From contig NZ_LLXZ01000234.1 in assembly GCF_001440395.1 (NCBI RefSeq), forward strand, positions 1-53,401: 53,401 nucleotides of DNA, written 5' to 3'. The stretch is from Bradyrhizobium jicamae. Its GTDB lineage: Bacteria; Pseudomonadota; Alphaproteobacteria; Rhizobiales; Xanthobacteraceae. This document shows, in pieces, positions 8,475-17,020 of this stretch. Both the position numbers and the translations under genes were made by a program. Under the pieces are notes generated by a model. The model saw only the letters and a program-made list of their open reading frames with translations. It was not told the origin of the DNA and searched no databases. The first letter of the stretch is position 1; each line of letters opens with the position of its first letter.

Positions 8475-9083
8475 ATGAAACTCCTGCATCTCGATTCCAG
8501 CGTTCTCGGCCCCCACTCCGTCAGCCGCCAGGTTTCCGCCGCCGCAGTCGACCGCCTGCGCCAGTCCACCCCCGGCCTCGAAGTCAGCTACCGCGATCTG
8601 ACGCTGACGCCGCTGGCGCATCTGTCCGGTTTGCACCTCGCCGCCGGTCAGGGAGCGGCTCCTGACGCATCATTGCGAGACGATCTCGCCGCCGGCCAGG
8701 CCGTGCTGGACGAGTTTCTCGCCGCCGACATCGTGGTGATCGGCGCGCCCATGTACAATTTCACCGTCCCGAGCCAGCTCAAGGCCTGGATCGACCGCAT
8801 CCTGGTCGCAGGCAAGACGTTCAAATACGGCGCGCAAGGCGTCGAGGGTCTGGCCGGCAACAAGCGCGTCATCATCGCGATTTCGCGCGGCGGCTATTAC
8901 GGCCCGGACACGCCGATCGCACCCGGCGAACATGTCGAAACCTATCTGCGCTGGGTGTTCGGCTTCATCGGCATCCACAATCCGGAATTCATTTCCGCCG
9001 ATGGCATTCAGGTCGGCCCGGACCATCGCGAAAAGGCCGTGGCCGGTGCGCTGAAAGCCGCAGGCGATCTGCAGGCCGCTTGA
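8475..9083 (+). CDS. azoR: FMN-dependent NADH-azoreductase
   Basis: AzoR-type flavodoxin-fold enzymes reduce azo bonds and quinones with NAD(P)H, protecting cells from electrophiles. The 202-residue protein begins MKLLHLDSSVLG, and SVSRQVS belongs to the FMN phosphate loop. APMYNFTVPSQLKAWIDRI is the diagnostic FMN-binding block, followed by VIIAISRGGYY. The ATG at 8475 is chosen because it begins the fold exactly and AAGGGTG lies upstream; an ATG at 8406 would add 23 residues foreign to the family. Divergent from an HxlR regulator that probably controls it. Confidence 0.93.
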   Translation: MKLLHLDSSVLGPHSVSRQVSAAAVDRLRQSTPGLEVSYRDLTLTPLAHLSGLHLAAGQGAAPDASLRDDLAAGQAVLDEFLAADIVVIGAPMYNFTVPSQLKAWIDRILVAGKTFKYGAQGVEGLAGNKRVIIAISRGGYYGPDTPIAPGEHVETYLRWVFGFIGIHNPEFISADGIQVGPDHREKAVAGALKAAGDLQAA

Positions 9084-9423
9084 GGTGTGAAGGAGACTGG
9101 CTGCTGTCGCGCCCGACGGCAGCCGCCCACATGCCTGGATGAGCCGGTCAGAAAATGCCGTTCATGCGGCAGAGAACGATCACGAGGGAGATCAAAAGAC
9201 CGATGCCGGAAAACAGCGCAATTGAAACCAATTGCGCGGAGTCCGAATCCTGCGCGGCGGACGAGGAGACGTCGACCCTCTTCGGCATGATTGCTTCTCT
9301 CCCGATCAAGAGACTCCTTTCCCTGGAATGTCCGGCAATGATGATTGACGTTCAAGGCGCCCTTCCGGCCCAGCGCCAATCCGTCGCAGGGCGGCGGACT
9401 GGTCGAGGTCCACGACGGAGGCT
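9084..9423. other. Gap between azoR and the SDR gene
   Basis: A 340-base stretch between two converging genes. Its only supported content is the small membrane-protein gene at 9148-9288. Confidence 0.5.
9148..9288 (-). CDS. Small single-pass membrane protein, 46 residues
   Basis: A short frame encodes a polar N-terminus (MPKRVDVSSSAAQDSD) followed by one hydrophobic helix of about 20 residues (LVSIALFSGIGLLISLVIVL) and ends CRMNGIF. A GGGAGAGA stretch sits seven bases before the ATG. The protein has one clear membrane span and an acidic, Ser-rich head, which random shadow frames rarely show. It stands alone on the minus strand between azoR and the SDR gene. No function can be assigned; it could be a small membrane regulator or stress protein. 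Confidence rests on the hydrophobic profile and the ribosome site. Confidence 0.6.
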   Translation of the reverse strand: MPKRVDVSSSAAQDSDSAQLVSIALFSGIGLLISLVIVLCRMNGIF

Positions 9424-10197
9424 TTATCCGCGATAAATCGGCGCCCCGCTCGGCGAGGCCGTGGCACCGCCATCGACGAACAATTCCTGCCCCTGCACAT
9501 GCGCGGAATCGTCTGACGCCAGGAACAGCACCGTCTTCGCGATATGGTCGGTTTCTCCGATGCGACCGAGCGGCGTCGACAGCGCGATCCGCTTTTCGAA
9601 GGCCTTTTCGGCCTCCGGCGTCGCGATCGCCGCGCCCCAGATCGGGGTACGGATCGCACCGGGCGCCACCACGTTGACGCGGATGCCGCGCGGCGACAAT
9701 TCCGACGCCATGATCCGCGCCATGGCCCGCACGCCGGCCTTGGCCGCGCCATAAGCCGAATAGCCGGGAATGCCGAGTACCGAGATCACCGAGCCGTTGA
9801 GAATGATCGAGGCGTTGTCGTTGAGGTGCGGCAATGCCGACTGCACGGTGAAGAACACGCTGGTGAGGTTGGTGCTGATGACCTTCTCGAAGGTCTCGAC
9901 GGTCGCGCCGCCCAGCGGCGTGCCGCCGGCGATGCCGGCATTGGCGAACAGGATGTCGTACTTGCCGAACGTTTCGACCCCCTTCCCGATCGCAGCTTCC
10001 GTGGCGGCGATATCGGTGGCGTCGGCCGCGAGCGCGAGCGCGTTCGGACCCAATTCCTTCGCGGCGACATCGAGCGTCGCCTGATTTCGTCCCGTGATGA
10101 CGACCCTGGCGCCCTCGGCCACGAACAGCTTTGCGGTCGCAAGCCCAATGCCGCTGTTACCCCCTGTGATCAACGCCGTCTTGTTCGCAAGTCTCAT
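9424..10197 (-). CDS. Short-chain dehydrogenase/reductase
   Basis: A 257-residue classical SDR. The NAD(P) site is TGGNSGIG near the N-terminus and NAG is present (LFANAGIAGG). The catalytic set is Asn in STNLTSV, Ser in NGSVISVLG, and Tyr and Lys in YGAAKAG. The C-terminus has the usual VQGQELFVDGGA. An Arg in ITGRNQ after the second strand suggests a preference for NADPH. The ATG at 10197 is chosen because GGAG lies about seven bases upstream and the protein then starts directly at the fold. Substrate unknown. It diverges from an HxlR gene, with a nested palindrome in the gap, so it is very probably that regulator's target. Confidence 0.92.
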   Translation of the reverse strand: MRLANKTALITGGNSGIGLATAKLFVAEGARVVITGRNQATLDVAAKELGPNALALAADATDIAATEAAIGKGVETFGKYDILFANAGIAGGTPLGGATVETFEKVISTNLTSVFFTVQSALPHLNDNASIILNGSVISVLGIPGYSAYGAAKAGVRAMARIMASELSPRGIRVNVVAPGAIRTPIWGAAIATPEAEKAFEKRIALSTPLGRIGETDHIAKTVLFLASDDSAHVQGQELFVDGGATASPSGAPIYRG

Positions 10198-10219
10198 GGC
10201 CATCTCCAGTGGTTGCATT

Positions 10220-10257
10220 ATTAAACTAGATTGCCCATCTAGAGCATCTGGTTTAAT
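10220..10257. promoter_or_regulatory. Nested inverted-repeat operator between SDR and HxlR genes
   Basis: An outer inverted repeat (ATTAAACTAGA at 10220-10230 and TCTGGTTTAAT at 10247-10257, 10 of 11 matching) encloses a perfect inner one (CTAGAT at 10226-10231 and ATCTAG at 10237-10242). It sits in the 111-base gap between the divergent genes, where an HxlR dimer or dimer pair would block both promoters. HxlR binding is inferred. Confidence 0.65.
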
Positions 10258-10308
10258 ATTGCAACTACACAAGGCCGTGATCGGTCTTTACGCGATGGGA
10301 GCCCCGCG

Positions 10309-10788
10309 ATGGTGAAACGGACCAGCTTTGAGCGCGACGATTGCCCGATCGCACGCTCGCTGGATGCGATCGGCGACTGGTGGTCGATCCTGATCATTCG
10401 CGAAGCGCTGTTCGGTATCAGCCGCTTCGGCGAATTCCAGAAGAGGCTCGGCCTCGCCAAGAACATCCTCACCGTGCGGCTGCGCGCGCTGGTCGATCAG
10501 GGTGTTCTCAAGATCGCGCCTGCCTCCGACGGCAGCGTCTATCAGGAATACCTGCTGACGCCGAAGGGACGCGGCGTGTTTCCGATCCTGGTCGCGCTAC
10601 GACAATGGAGCGAGGAATTCGACGAACACCCGGACGAGATCACCACCATTCTCGTCGACAAGGAAAAGGGCAAGCCGGTCCGCAAACTCGAACTGTATTC
10701 GCAGGATGGTCGGCTCTTGGGTGTGGGCGATACGGCGCTGAAGCCACGGGCGGCGGGGAAGACGGGGAAGCGTGTTGTGGCATCCTGA
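10309..10788 (+). CDS. HxlR-family transcriptional regulator
   Basis: A 159-residue winged-helix regulator. It begins with DDCPIARSLDAIGDWWSILI, where Cys14 is the conserved HxlR cysteine, followed by FGEFQKRLGLAKNILTVRLR and the wing YQEYLLTPKGRG. The C-terminal 45 residues extend past the usual HxlR length with a basic tail (KPRAAGKTGKRVVAS). GGGAG precedes the ATG. It is divergent from the SDR gene at 10197 and probably binds the nested palindrome between them. The inducing signal is unknown. Confidence 0.92.
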   Translation: MVKRTSFERDDCPIARSLDAIGDWWSILIIREALFGISRFGEFQKRLGLAKNILTVRLRALVDQGVLKIAPASDGSVYQEYLLTPKGRGVFPILVALRQWSEEFDEHPDEITTILVDKEKGKPVRKLELYSQDGRLLGVGDTALKPRAAGKTGKRVVAS

Positions 10789-10809
10789 GACATTGTGAAA
10801 CTATGTCCA

Positions 10810-10932
10810 CCGTCATTGCGAGCGCAGCGAAGCAATCCACGTCTCGACGCGGGGAAAAGGGGAAGGATGGATTGCTTCGCGGCGCCTGTCATCGGGCGCG
10901 CATTCGCGCGCCCCGTTGGCTCGCAATGACGG
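10810..10932. repeat. Intergenic palindromic repeat, family A copy 1
   Basis: Begins CCGTCATTGCGAGCGCAGCG, runs through AAGCAATCCA and GGATTGCTTCG, and ends TCGCAATGACGG, so the ends are inverted copies of one another. Other copies are at 17772, 27570 and 41932. No coding capacity. Confidence 0.85.
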
Positions 10933-10963
10933 GAGAGAGCCGTCTTTCGCTCTGCCTTCACCC

Positions 10964-11212
10964 TCACGACAGCTTGTGTTTGCTCCGGGTGCGCAATCGC
11001 TCTTCCGCCTCGAGCTGCGCCATGCCGAGCAGGTGACTGAGCACCTCGAGACGATGACGCTCGGCGAGCTTGACCAGTTCGGCAACGGTTTCCGCAATGA
11101 AGGCTACGGCCTCGTCGGGGCCGCCTTCTTCACCTCGTTCGGGTACTTCGGTTGGCGAGTCCGGTTTCTTGCCTGAAGCTTTCCGCTTCCGGCCGCCAGC
11201 AGCTTTGCTCAA
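10964..11212 (-). CDS. Small charged protein of unknown function
   Basis: An 82-residue protein with a Lys/Pro/Glu-rich head and an amphipathic helical half (AVAFIAETVAELVKLAERHR then LEVLSHLLGMAQLEAEERLR). No family is recognised. The only start in a sensible place is a TTG at 11212; the ribosome site is weak. It is divergent from topA, separated by about 230 bases. The regular heptad-like pattern in the second half suggests a real helix rather than a shadow frame. It could be a small regulatory or scaffold protein. Confidence 0.6.
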   Translation of the reverse strand: MSKAAGGRKRKASGKKPDSPTEVPERGEEGGPDEAVAFIAETVAELVKLAERHRLEVLSHLLGMAQLEAEERLRTRSKHKLS

Positions 11213-11389
11213 AAAACTTGCATCCTAAACGACACAAAGTATTGCCCAGAAATAACCCCTTTGATGGCGCAACTCTAGGGCGCATTTCGCAACTCTTCAG
11301 ATATGAGTGGATATCAAAAGGTCCCCTGACGGCATTTGCCGATTTGACAGGGGCCGCCTCACCACCCATGTTCGGGTCCAATCGGTGGG

Positions 11390-11404
11390 CCGCGAGTCTC
11401 GCGG
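11390..11404. promoter_or_regulatory. Perfect inverted repeat upstream of topA
   Basis: CCGCGAG and CTCGCGG flank a single T, about 40 bases before the topA start. It could be an operator or a leader hairpin; nothing more can be said. Confidence 0.35.
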
Positions 11405-11443
11405 AACCCGCCTTTACCTTTTCCCGTAAGCCATTGGAATGAC

Positions 11444-14212
11444 ATGAATATCGTCATCGTGGAGTCGCCGGCGAAAGCCAAGACGATCAATAAGTATTTG
11501 GGCGCCTCCTACGAGGTTCTGGCCTCGTTCGGCCACGTCCGCGACCTCCCCGCCAAGAACGGTTCCGTCGATCCGGAAGCCAACTTTCAGATGATCTGGG
11601 AGGTGGACCCGAAGGCGGCCAGCCGACTCAACGACATCGCGAAAGCGCTGAAGGGCGCCGACCGCCTGATTCTCGCAACCGACCCTGATCGCGAGGGCGA
11701 AGCGATCTCCTGGCACGTGCTGGAGGTGATGAAAGAGAAGCGCGCGCTGAAGGATCAGAAGATCGAGCGCGTGGTGTTCAACGCCATCACCAAGCAGGCC
11801 GTCACGGACGCCATGAAGGCGCCGCGCCAGATCGACGGCGCGCTGGTCGACGCCTATATGGCGCGCCGGGCACTGGATTATCTGGTCGGCTTCACGCTCT
11901 CGCCGGTGCTGTGGCGCAAGCTGCCGGGCGCGCGCTCGGCCGGCCGCGTGCAATCCGTGGCGCTGCGGCTGGTCTGCGACCGCGAACTTGAAATCGAAAA
12001 ATTCGTTCCGCGCGAATACTGGTCGCTGGTGGCAACATTGACCACGCCGCGCGGCGACAGTTTTGAAGCGCGCCTCGTCGGCGCCGACGGCAAGAAGATC
12101 CAGCGGCTCGACATCGGCTCCGGCGCTGAAGCGGAAGACCTCAAGAAGGCCATTGAAGCGGCGAATTTCACGGTTTCGACCGTCGAGGCAAAACCCGCGC
12201 GCCGCAATCCGCAGGCGCCCTTCACCACCTCGACGCTGCAGCAGGAAGCCAGCCGCAAGCTCGGCTTTGCGCCGGCGCACACCATGCGGATCGCGCAGCG
12301 GCTCTATGAAGGCATCGACATCGGCGGCGAGACCACCGGCCTCATCACCTATATGCGAACCGACGGCGTGCAGATCGATCCCTCCGCGATCACGCAGGCC
12401 CGCAAGGTGATCGGCGACGATTACGGCAAAGCCTATGTGCCGGATACCCCGCGCCAGTACCAGACCAAGGCCAAGAACGCGCAGGAAGCGCACGAAGCGA
12501 TCCGCCCGACCGACCTGTCCCGCCGTCCCGCCGAGATGCGCCGCCGCCTCGATCCCGATCAGGCCAAGCTGTATGAGCTGATCTGGATCCGCACCATTGC
12601 GAGCCAGATGGAATCGGCTGAACTCGAACGCACCACCGTTGATATCGCGGCGAAGGCCGGCGCCCGCGTGCTCGATCTGCGCGCTTCCGGCCAGGTCATC
12701 AAGTTCGACGGCTTCCTAGCGCTCTACCAGGAAGGCCGCGACGACGAGGAGGACGAGGATTCGCGCCGCCTGCCCGCGATGAGCGAAGGCGAGCCGTTGA
12801 AGCGGCAGGACCTTGCAGTCACGCAACACTTCACCGAACCGCCGCCGCGCTTCTCCGAGGCGTCGCTGGTCAAGCGGATGGAAGAGCTCGGCATCGGCCG
12901 CCCCTCGACCTACGCCTCGATCCTGCAGGTGTTGAAAGACCGCGGCTACGTCAAGCTGGAGAAGAAGCGGCTGCATGGCGAGGATAAGGGCCGCGTCGTG
13001 GTCGCGTTCCTCGAAAACTTCTTTGCGCGCTATGTCGAGTACGATTTCACCGCGGCGCTGGAAGAACAGCTCGATCGCATCTCCAACAACGAGATTTCCT
13101 GGCAGCAGGTGTTGCAGGATTTCTGGGCCGGCTTCATCGGCGCGGTCAACGACATCAAGGATCTGCGCGTCGCCGAGGTGCTTGATGTGCTCGACGACAT
13201 GCTGGGGCCGCACATTTATCCGCCGCGCGCGGATGGCGGCGATGTCCGGCAGTGCCCGACCTGCGGTACCGGCAAGCTCAATTTGAAGGCCGGCAAGTTC
13301 GGCGCCTTTGTCGGCTGCTCCAATTATCCCGAATGCCGCTACACCCGCCCGCTGGCCGCCGATAGCGAAGCCAGCGCCGATCGCGTGCTCGGCAAGGATC
13401 CCGAAACCGACCTCGACGTGACGGTGAAGGCTGGGCGCTTCGGCCCCTATATCCAGCTCGGCGAGCAGAAGGATTACGAAGAGGGCGAAAAGCCCAAGCG
13501 TGCCGGCATCCCCAAGAACATGTCGCCCGGCGACATGGAGCTCGAACTGGCCTTAAAACTGCTCTCGCTCCCGCGCGAAGTTGGCAAACATCCGGAAACC
13601 GGTGAGCCCATCACCGCCGGCATCGGCCGTTTCGGCCCGTTCGTGCGGCACGAAAAGACTTACGCAAGTCTGGAAGCCGGCGATGAGGTGTTCGACATCG
13701 GCCTCAATCGCGCGGTGACGCTGATCGCGGAGAAGATCGCCAAAGGCCCGAGCGGCCGCCGCTTCGGTGCCGATCCCGGCAAGCCGCTCGGCGATCACCC
13801 GAGCCTGGGTGGCGTTGCAGTGAAGAACGGTCGCTACGGCGCCTACGTCACCGCCGGCGGCGTCAACGCCACGATACCGAGCGACAAGACGCCCGACATG
13901 ATCACGCTGGCCGAAGCCATCGCGCTGATCGACGAGCGCGCGGCCAAGGGCGGCGGCAAGCCGAAGCGCGGCGCCAAGAAGGCCGCGCCGAAGAAGGCGG
14001 CAGCCAAGAAGGCCGCTGACAAAACGGCCGATCCCGACGCCCCAAAGCCTGCCAAGAAGGCAGCGGCGAAGAAAGCCGCGGCAAAGCCGAAATCGGAAGC
14101 CGTCAGCAAGGCGCGCGCGCCGGTCGCGTCCGCCGCCAAGACATCGGCGGCCAAGCCCGCCACTCCATCCAAAACGCCCGCAAAGAAAAGCGCGGGCAAG
14201 GCCCGGGGATAA
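11444..14212 (+). CDS. topA: DNA topoisomerase I (type IA)
   Basis: Relaxes negative supercoils by a transient 5'-phosphotyrosine break in one strand. The Toprim domain opens the protein (MNIVIVESPAKAKTINKYLG, with the acidic ATDPDREGEAISWH). Catalytic Tyr303 lies in GLITYMRTDG. A four-Cys zinc ribbon (CPTCGTGKLNLKAGKFGAF then CSNYPEC) is followed by topoisomerase C-terminal repeats (GRFGPYI, GRFGPFV, GRYGAYV). The last 80 or so residues are a Lys/Ala/Pro-rich tail, usual in alphaproteobacteria and likely to bind DNA nonspecifically. The 922-residue length is normal. The rnr gene starts immediately after the stop, so the two are co-transcribed. Confidence 0.97.
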   Translation: MNIVIVESPAKAKTINKYLGASYEVLASFGHVRDLPAKNGSVDPEANFQMIWEVDPKAASRLNDIAKALKGADRLILATDPDREGEAISWHVLEVMKEKRALKDQKIERVVFNAITKQAVTDAMKAPRQIDGALVDAYMARRALDYLVGFTLSPVLWRKLPGARSAGRVQSVALRLVCDRELEIEKFVPREYWSLVATLTTPRGDSFEARLVGADGKKIQRLDIGSGAEAEDLKKAIEAANFTVSTVEAKPARRNPQAPFTTSTLQQEASRKLGFAPAHTMRIAQRLYEGIDIGGETTGLITYMRTDGVQIDPSAITQARKVIGDDYGKAYVPDTPRQYQTKAKNAQEAHEAIRPTDLSRRPAEMRRRLDPDQAKLYELIWIRTIASQMESAELERTTVDIAAKAGARVLDLRASGQVIKFDGFLALYQEGRDDEEDEDSRRLPAMSEGEPLKRQDLAVTQHFTEPPPRFSEASLVKRMEELGIGRPSTYASILQVLKDRGYVKLEKKRLHGEDKGRVVVAFLENFFARYVEYDFTAALEEQLDRISNNEISWQQVLQDFWAGFIGAVNDIKDLRVAEVLDVLDDMLGPHIYPPRADGGDVRQCPTCGTGKLNLKAGKFGAFVGCSNYPECRYTRPLAADSEASADRVLGKDPETDLDVTVKAGRFGPYIQLGEQKDYEEGEKPKRAGIPKNMSPGDMELELALKLLSLPREVGKHPETGEPITAGIGRFGPFVRHEKTYASLEAGDEVFDIGLNRAVTLIAEKIAKGPSGRRFGADPGKPLGDHPSLGGVAVKNGRYGAYVTAGGVNATIPSDKTPDMITLAEAIALIDERAAKGGGKPKRGAKKAAPKKAAAKKAADKTADPDAPKPAKKAAAKKAAAKPKSEAVSKARAPVASAAKTSAAKPATPSKTPAKKSAGKARG

Positions 14213-16555
14213 GTGAATAGAAAACACGACCATGGCTTTCCGAGCCGGGACGCCATCGTTGCCTTTATCCGTGCCCATCCGGGCAAGATCGGCACGCGGG
14301 AAATAGCCCGCGAGTTCGGCCTGAAGAATGCCGAACGCGCCGAGTTGAAGCGCATCCTGCGCGACCTCGCCGACGACGGCACGATTGCGAAACGCGGCCG
14401 GAAGATCCACGAGCCCGCCGCCCTGCCCCCGACCGTGATCGCCGATATCACGGGACGCGACACCGACGGTGAACTGCTCGCCGTCCCTACCGAATGGGAC
14501 ACCGAGGAAGGCGGCGAACCACCAAAGATCCGTATCGACGTGCCGCGGCGGGCGAAACCCGGCACCGCCGCTGGAATCGGCGACCGCGCGTTGTTGCGGA
14601 TCGAAAAGGCCGAGGACGGCGATGGCGCGCCCTATCGCGGCCGCGTCATCAAGGTGATCGACCACGCCCGGACGCGCGTGCTCGGCATCTTCCGGACAGC
14701 GCCCGGCGGCGGCGGCCGGCTGGTGCCCGTCGACAAGAAACAGGCCGGACGTGAACTGAACATCGCGCCATCGGATACCGGCGGCGCTGATGACGGCGAC
14801 CTCGTCAGCGTCGATCTGGTGCGCTCGCGCGGTTATGGCCTCGCGGCCGGCAAGGTGAAGGAGCGGCTCGGCTCGCTGTCGAGCGAAAAGGCGATCAGCC
14901 TGATCGCGATTCACGCCCACGACATTCCGCAGGCGTTTTCACCGTCCGCCGTGCGCGAGGCCGAGGCCGCCGAACCTGCAACGCTGAAGGGCCGCGAGGA
15001 CTGGCGCGAACTGCCGCTGGTCACCATCGATCCGCCCGATGCGAAAGATCATGACGACGCGGTGCATGCCGCGCCCGACCCCGATCCGAACAACAAGGGC
15101 GGTTATATCGTTCATGTCGCGATTGCCGACGTCGCCTTCTATGTGCGGCCGGGCTCGGCGCTCGATCGCGATGCGCTGACGCGCGGCAACTCGGTCTATT
15201 TCCCTGACCGCGTTGTGCCGATGCTGCCTGAGCGCATCTCCAACAATCTCTGCTCGCTGGTGCCGGGCGAGCCGCGTGGCGCGCTGGCGGTGCGGCTGGT
15301 GATCGGCGCCGACGGCCGCAAGCGCTCGCACAGCTTTCATCGCGTGCTGATGCGCTCAGCCGCCAAGCTGCATTATGCGCAGGCGCAGGCCGCGATCGAC
15401 GGCCGCCCCGACGATACCACCGGCCCGCTGCTGGAGCCGATCCTGAAGCCGCTCTACGCGGCCTATGGTCTGGTGAAACTCGCGCGCGACGAGCGCGATC
15501 CGCTCGATCTCGATCTGCCCGAGCGAAAAATCCTGCTCAAACCCAACGGCACCGTCGACCGCGTCATCGTGCCCGAACGGCTCGACGCGCATCGTTTGAT
15601 CGAGGAATTCATGATCCTCGCCAATGTCGCCGCGGCCGAAATGCTTGAAAAAAAGGGGTTGCCGCTTATCTATCGGGTGCACGACGAGCCGACCCAAGAG
15701 AAGGTTTATAACCTCCAGGAATTCCTGAAAACGCTCGATCTTCCCTTTGCCAAGAGCGGCGCCTTGCGCCCCGCTTTGTTCAATCGCGTGCTGGGACAGG
15801 TCCGCGGCGAGGACTACGAACCGCTCGTCAACGAGGTGGTGTTGCGCTCGCAGGCGCAGGCGGAATATTCGGCGGAGAATTACGGCCATTTCGGCCTCAA
15901 TCTTCGACGCTACGCGCATTTCACGTCGCCGATCAGGCGATATGCGGATCTGATCGTGCATCGCGCGCTGATCCGCGCGCTCGGTCTCGGCGAAGGCGCG
16001 TTGCCGGAGAGCGAGACGCTGGAGACACTGAGCGAGGTCGCGGCGCAGATTTCGCTGACCGAACGCCGCGCGATGAAGGCGGAGCGCGAGACCGCCGACC
16101 GGCTGATCGCGCATTTCCTCGCCGACCGCATCGGCGCGACGTTTCAGGGCCGAATTTCCGGCGTTACCCGCGCCGGGCTGTTCGTGAAGTTATCGGATAC
16201 CGGCGCCGACGGGCTGATCCCGATCCGCACGCTCGGCACGGAGTACTTCAATTACGACGAGACGCGTCACGCGCTCGTCGGCTCACGCAGCGGTGCCATG
16301 CACCGGCTGGGTGACGTCGTCGACGTACGTCTGGTAGAAGCTGCACCAGTAGCCGGCGCGTTGCGGTTCGAGCTGTTGTCGGAAGGTCAGGTCATTCCGC
16401 GCGGCAGAAAACGCGACGGCTCGAAGGCATCGACAAATCAGTCGAAATCGCGTCCGGGCCGCAGCCCGCGCGACAAGGTTCGAAAGCCCCACAAGGGCAA
16501 GTCCGGAAAATCCAAGTCCGGCAAATCGAAGAAAGGCAAGTCATGGAAACGGTGA
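14213..16555 (+). CDS. rnr: Ribonuclease R
   Basis: A processive 3'-5' exoribonuclease that degrades structured RNA. An N-terminal winged-helix part (IGTREIAREFGLKNAERAEL) is followed by cold-shock-like domains and the RNB catalytic domain with the Asp cluster DPPDAKDHDD (Asp276 to Asp282). An S1 domain (GRISGVTRAGLFVKLSDTG, about residue 645) and a Lys/Ser-rich tail rich in GKSGKSK-like repeats complete it. The start is GTG directly behind the topA TAA, with GGGGAT upstream. The stop lies inside the next gene, a 13-base overlap, so translation is coupled. Confidence 0.96.
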   Translation: MNRKHDHGFPSRDAIVAFIRAHPGKIGTREIAREFGLKNAERAELKRILRDLADDGTIAKRGRKIHEPAALPPTVIADITGRDTDGELLAVPTEWDTEEGGEPPKIRIDVPRRAKPGTAAGIGDRALLRIEKAEDGDGAPYRGRVIKVIDHARTRVLGIFRTAPGGGGRLVPVDKKQAGRELNIAPSDTGGADDGDLVSVDLVRSRGYGLAAGKVKERLGSLSSEKAISLIAIHAHDIPQAFSPSAVREAEAAEPATLKGREDWRELPLVTIDPPDAKDHDDAVHAAPDPDPNNKGGYIVHVAIADVAFYVRPGSALDRDALTRGNSVYFPDRVVPMLPERISNNLCSLVPGEPRGALAVRLVIGADGRKRSHSFHRVLMRSAAKLHYAQAQAAIDGRPDDTTGPLLEPILKPLYAAYGLVKLARDERDPLDLDLPERKILLKPNGTVDRVIVPERLDAHRLIEEFMILANVAAAEMLEKKGLPLIYRVHDEPTQEKVYNLQEFLKTLDLPFAKSGALRPALFNRVLGQVRGEDYEPLVNEVVLRSQAQAEYSAENYGHFGLNLRRYAHFTSPIRRYADLIVHRALIRALGLGEGALPESETLETLSEVAAQISLTERRAMKAERETADRLIAHFLADRIGATFQGRISGVTRAGLFVKLSDTGADGLIPIRTLGTEYFNYDETRHALVGSRSGAMHRLGDVVDVRLVEAAPVAGALRFELLSEGQVIPRGRKRDGSKASTNQSKSRPGRSPRDKVRKPHKGKSGKSKSGKSKKGKSWKR

Positions 16556-16977
16556 GTCCCACGACATGGACCCGGGAATCCGCACACGCCGAGAAGCGCG
16601 ACCTGTGGAGCGCGATGAAGCGCGGCTTTCGCTGCCGCTGCCCGCGCTGCGGCGGAGGCAAGATGTTCCGCGCCTTCCTGAAGACCGCCAATAATTGCTC
16701 GGTATGCGGGCTCGATTTCTCGCCGCACCGCGCCGACGACCTGCCGGCCTATCTCGTGATCGTCATCGTCGGCCACATCGTGGTGCCGGCGGCGCTGTGG
16801 ATCGAAACCAATTATTCGCCGGCGGTGTGGCTGCAGCTGGCGATCTATTTGCCGATCACCTTCATCACCTCGCTGCTGCTGTTGCAGCCGGTCAAGGGCG
16901 CGGTGGTTGGCTTGCAGTGGGCGCTGCGCATGCACGGCTTTGACGAGAATGCGCCCAGCGACATTCCTCCGGTCTAG
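16543..16977 (+). CDS. DUF983 membrane protein with zinc ribbon
   Basis: A 144-residue protein. It has two CxxC pairs (CRCPRCGGGKMF and CSVCGLDFSPH) that would bind one zinc ion, then two hydrophobic spans (about LVIVIVGHIVVPAALWI and AIYLPITFITSLLLLQPV). This is the DUF983 pattern; the family has no settled function, though members often sit beside rnr or cytochrome oxidase genes. It overlaps the end of rnr by 13 bases and precedes a NUDIX gene, an arrangement common in rhizobia. It acts in the inner membrane. Confidence 0.9.
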   Translation: METVSPTTWTRESAHAEKRDLWSAMKRGFRCRCPRCGGGKMFRAFLKTANNCSVCGLDFSPHRADDLPAYLVIVIVGHIVVPAALWIETNYSPAVWLQLAIYLPITFITSLLLLQPVKGAVVGLQWALRMHGFDENAPSDIPPV

Positions 16978-17020
16978 CCAAACCGGAAGCAACAACAAGA
17001 AGCATCATAATGGGGATGGG

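Noticed and set aside
13553..14920. A 455-residue minus-strand frame across topA and rnr
   Set aside because: It crosses the junction of two certain genes and shows no domain.
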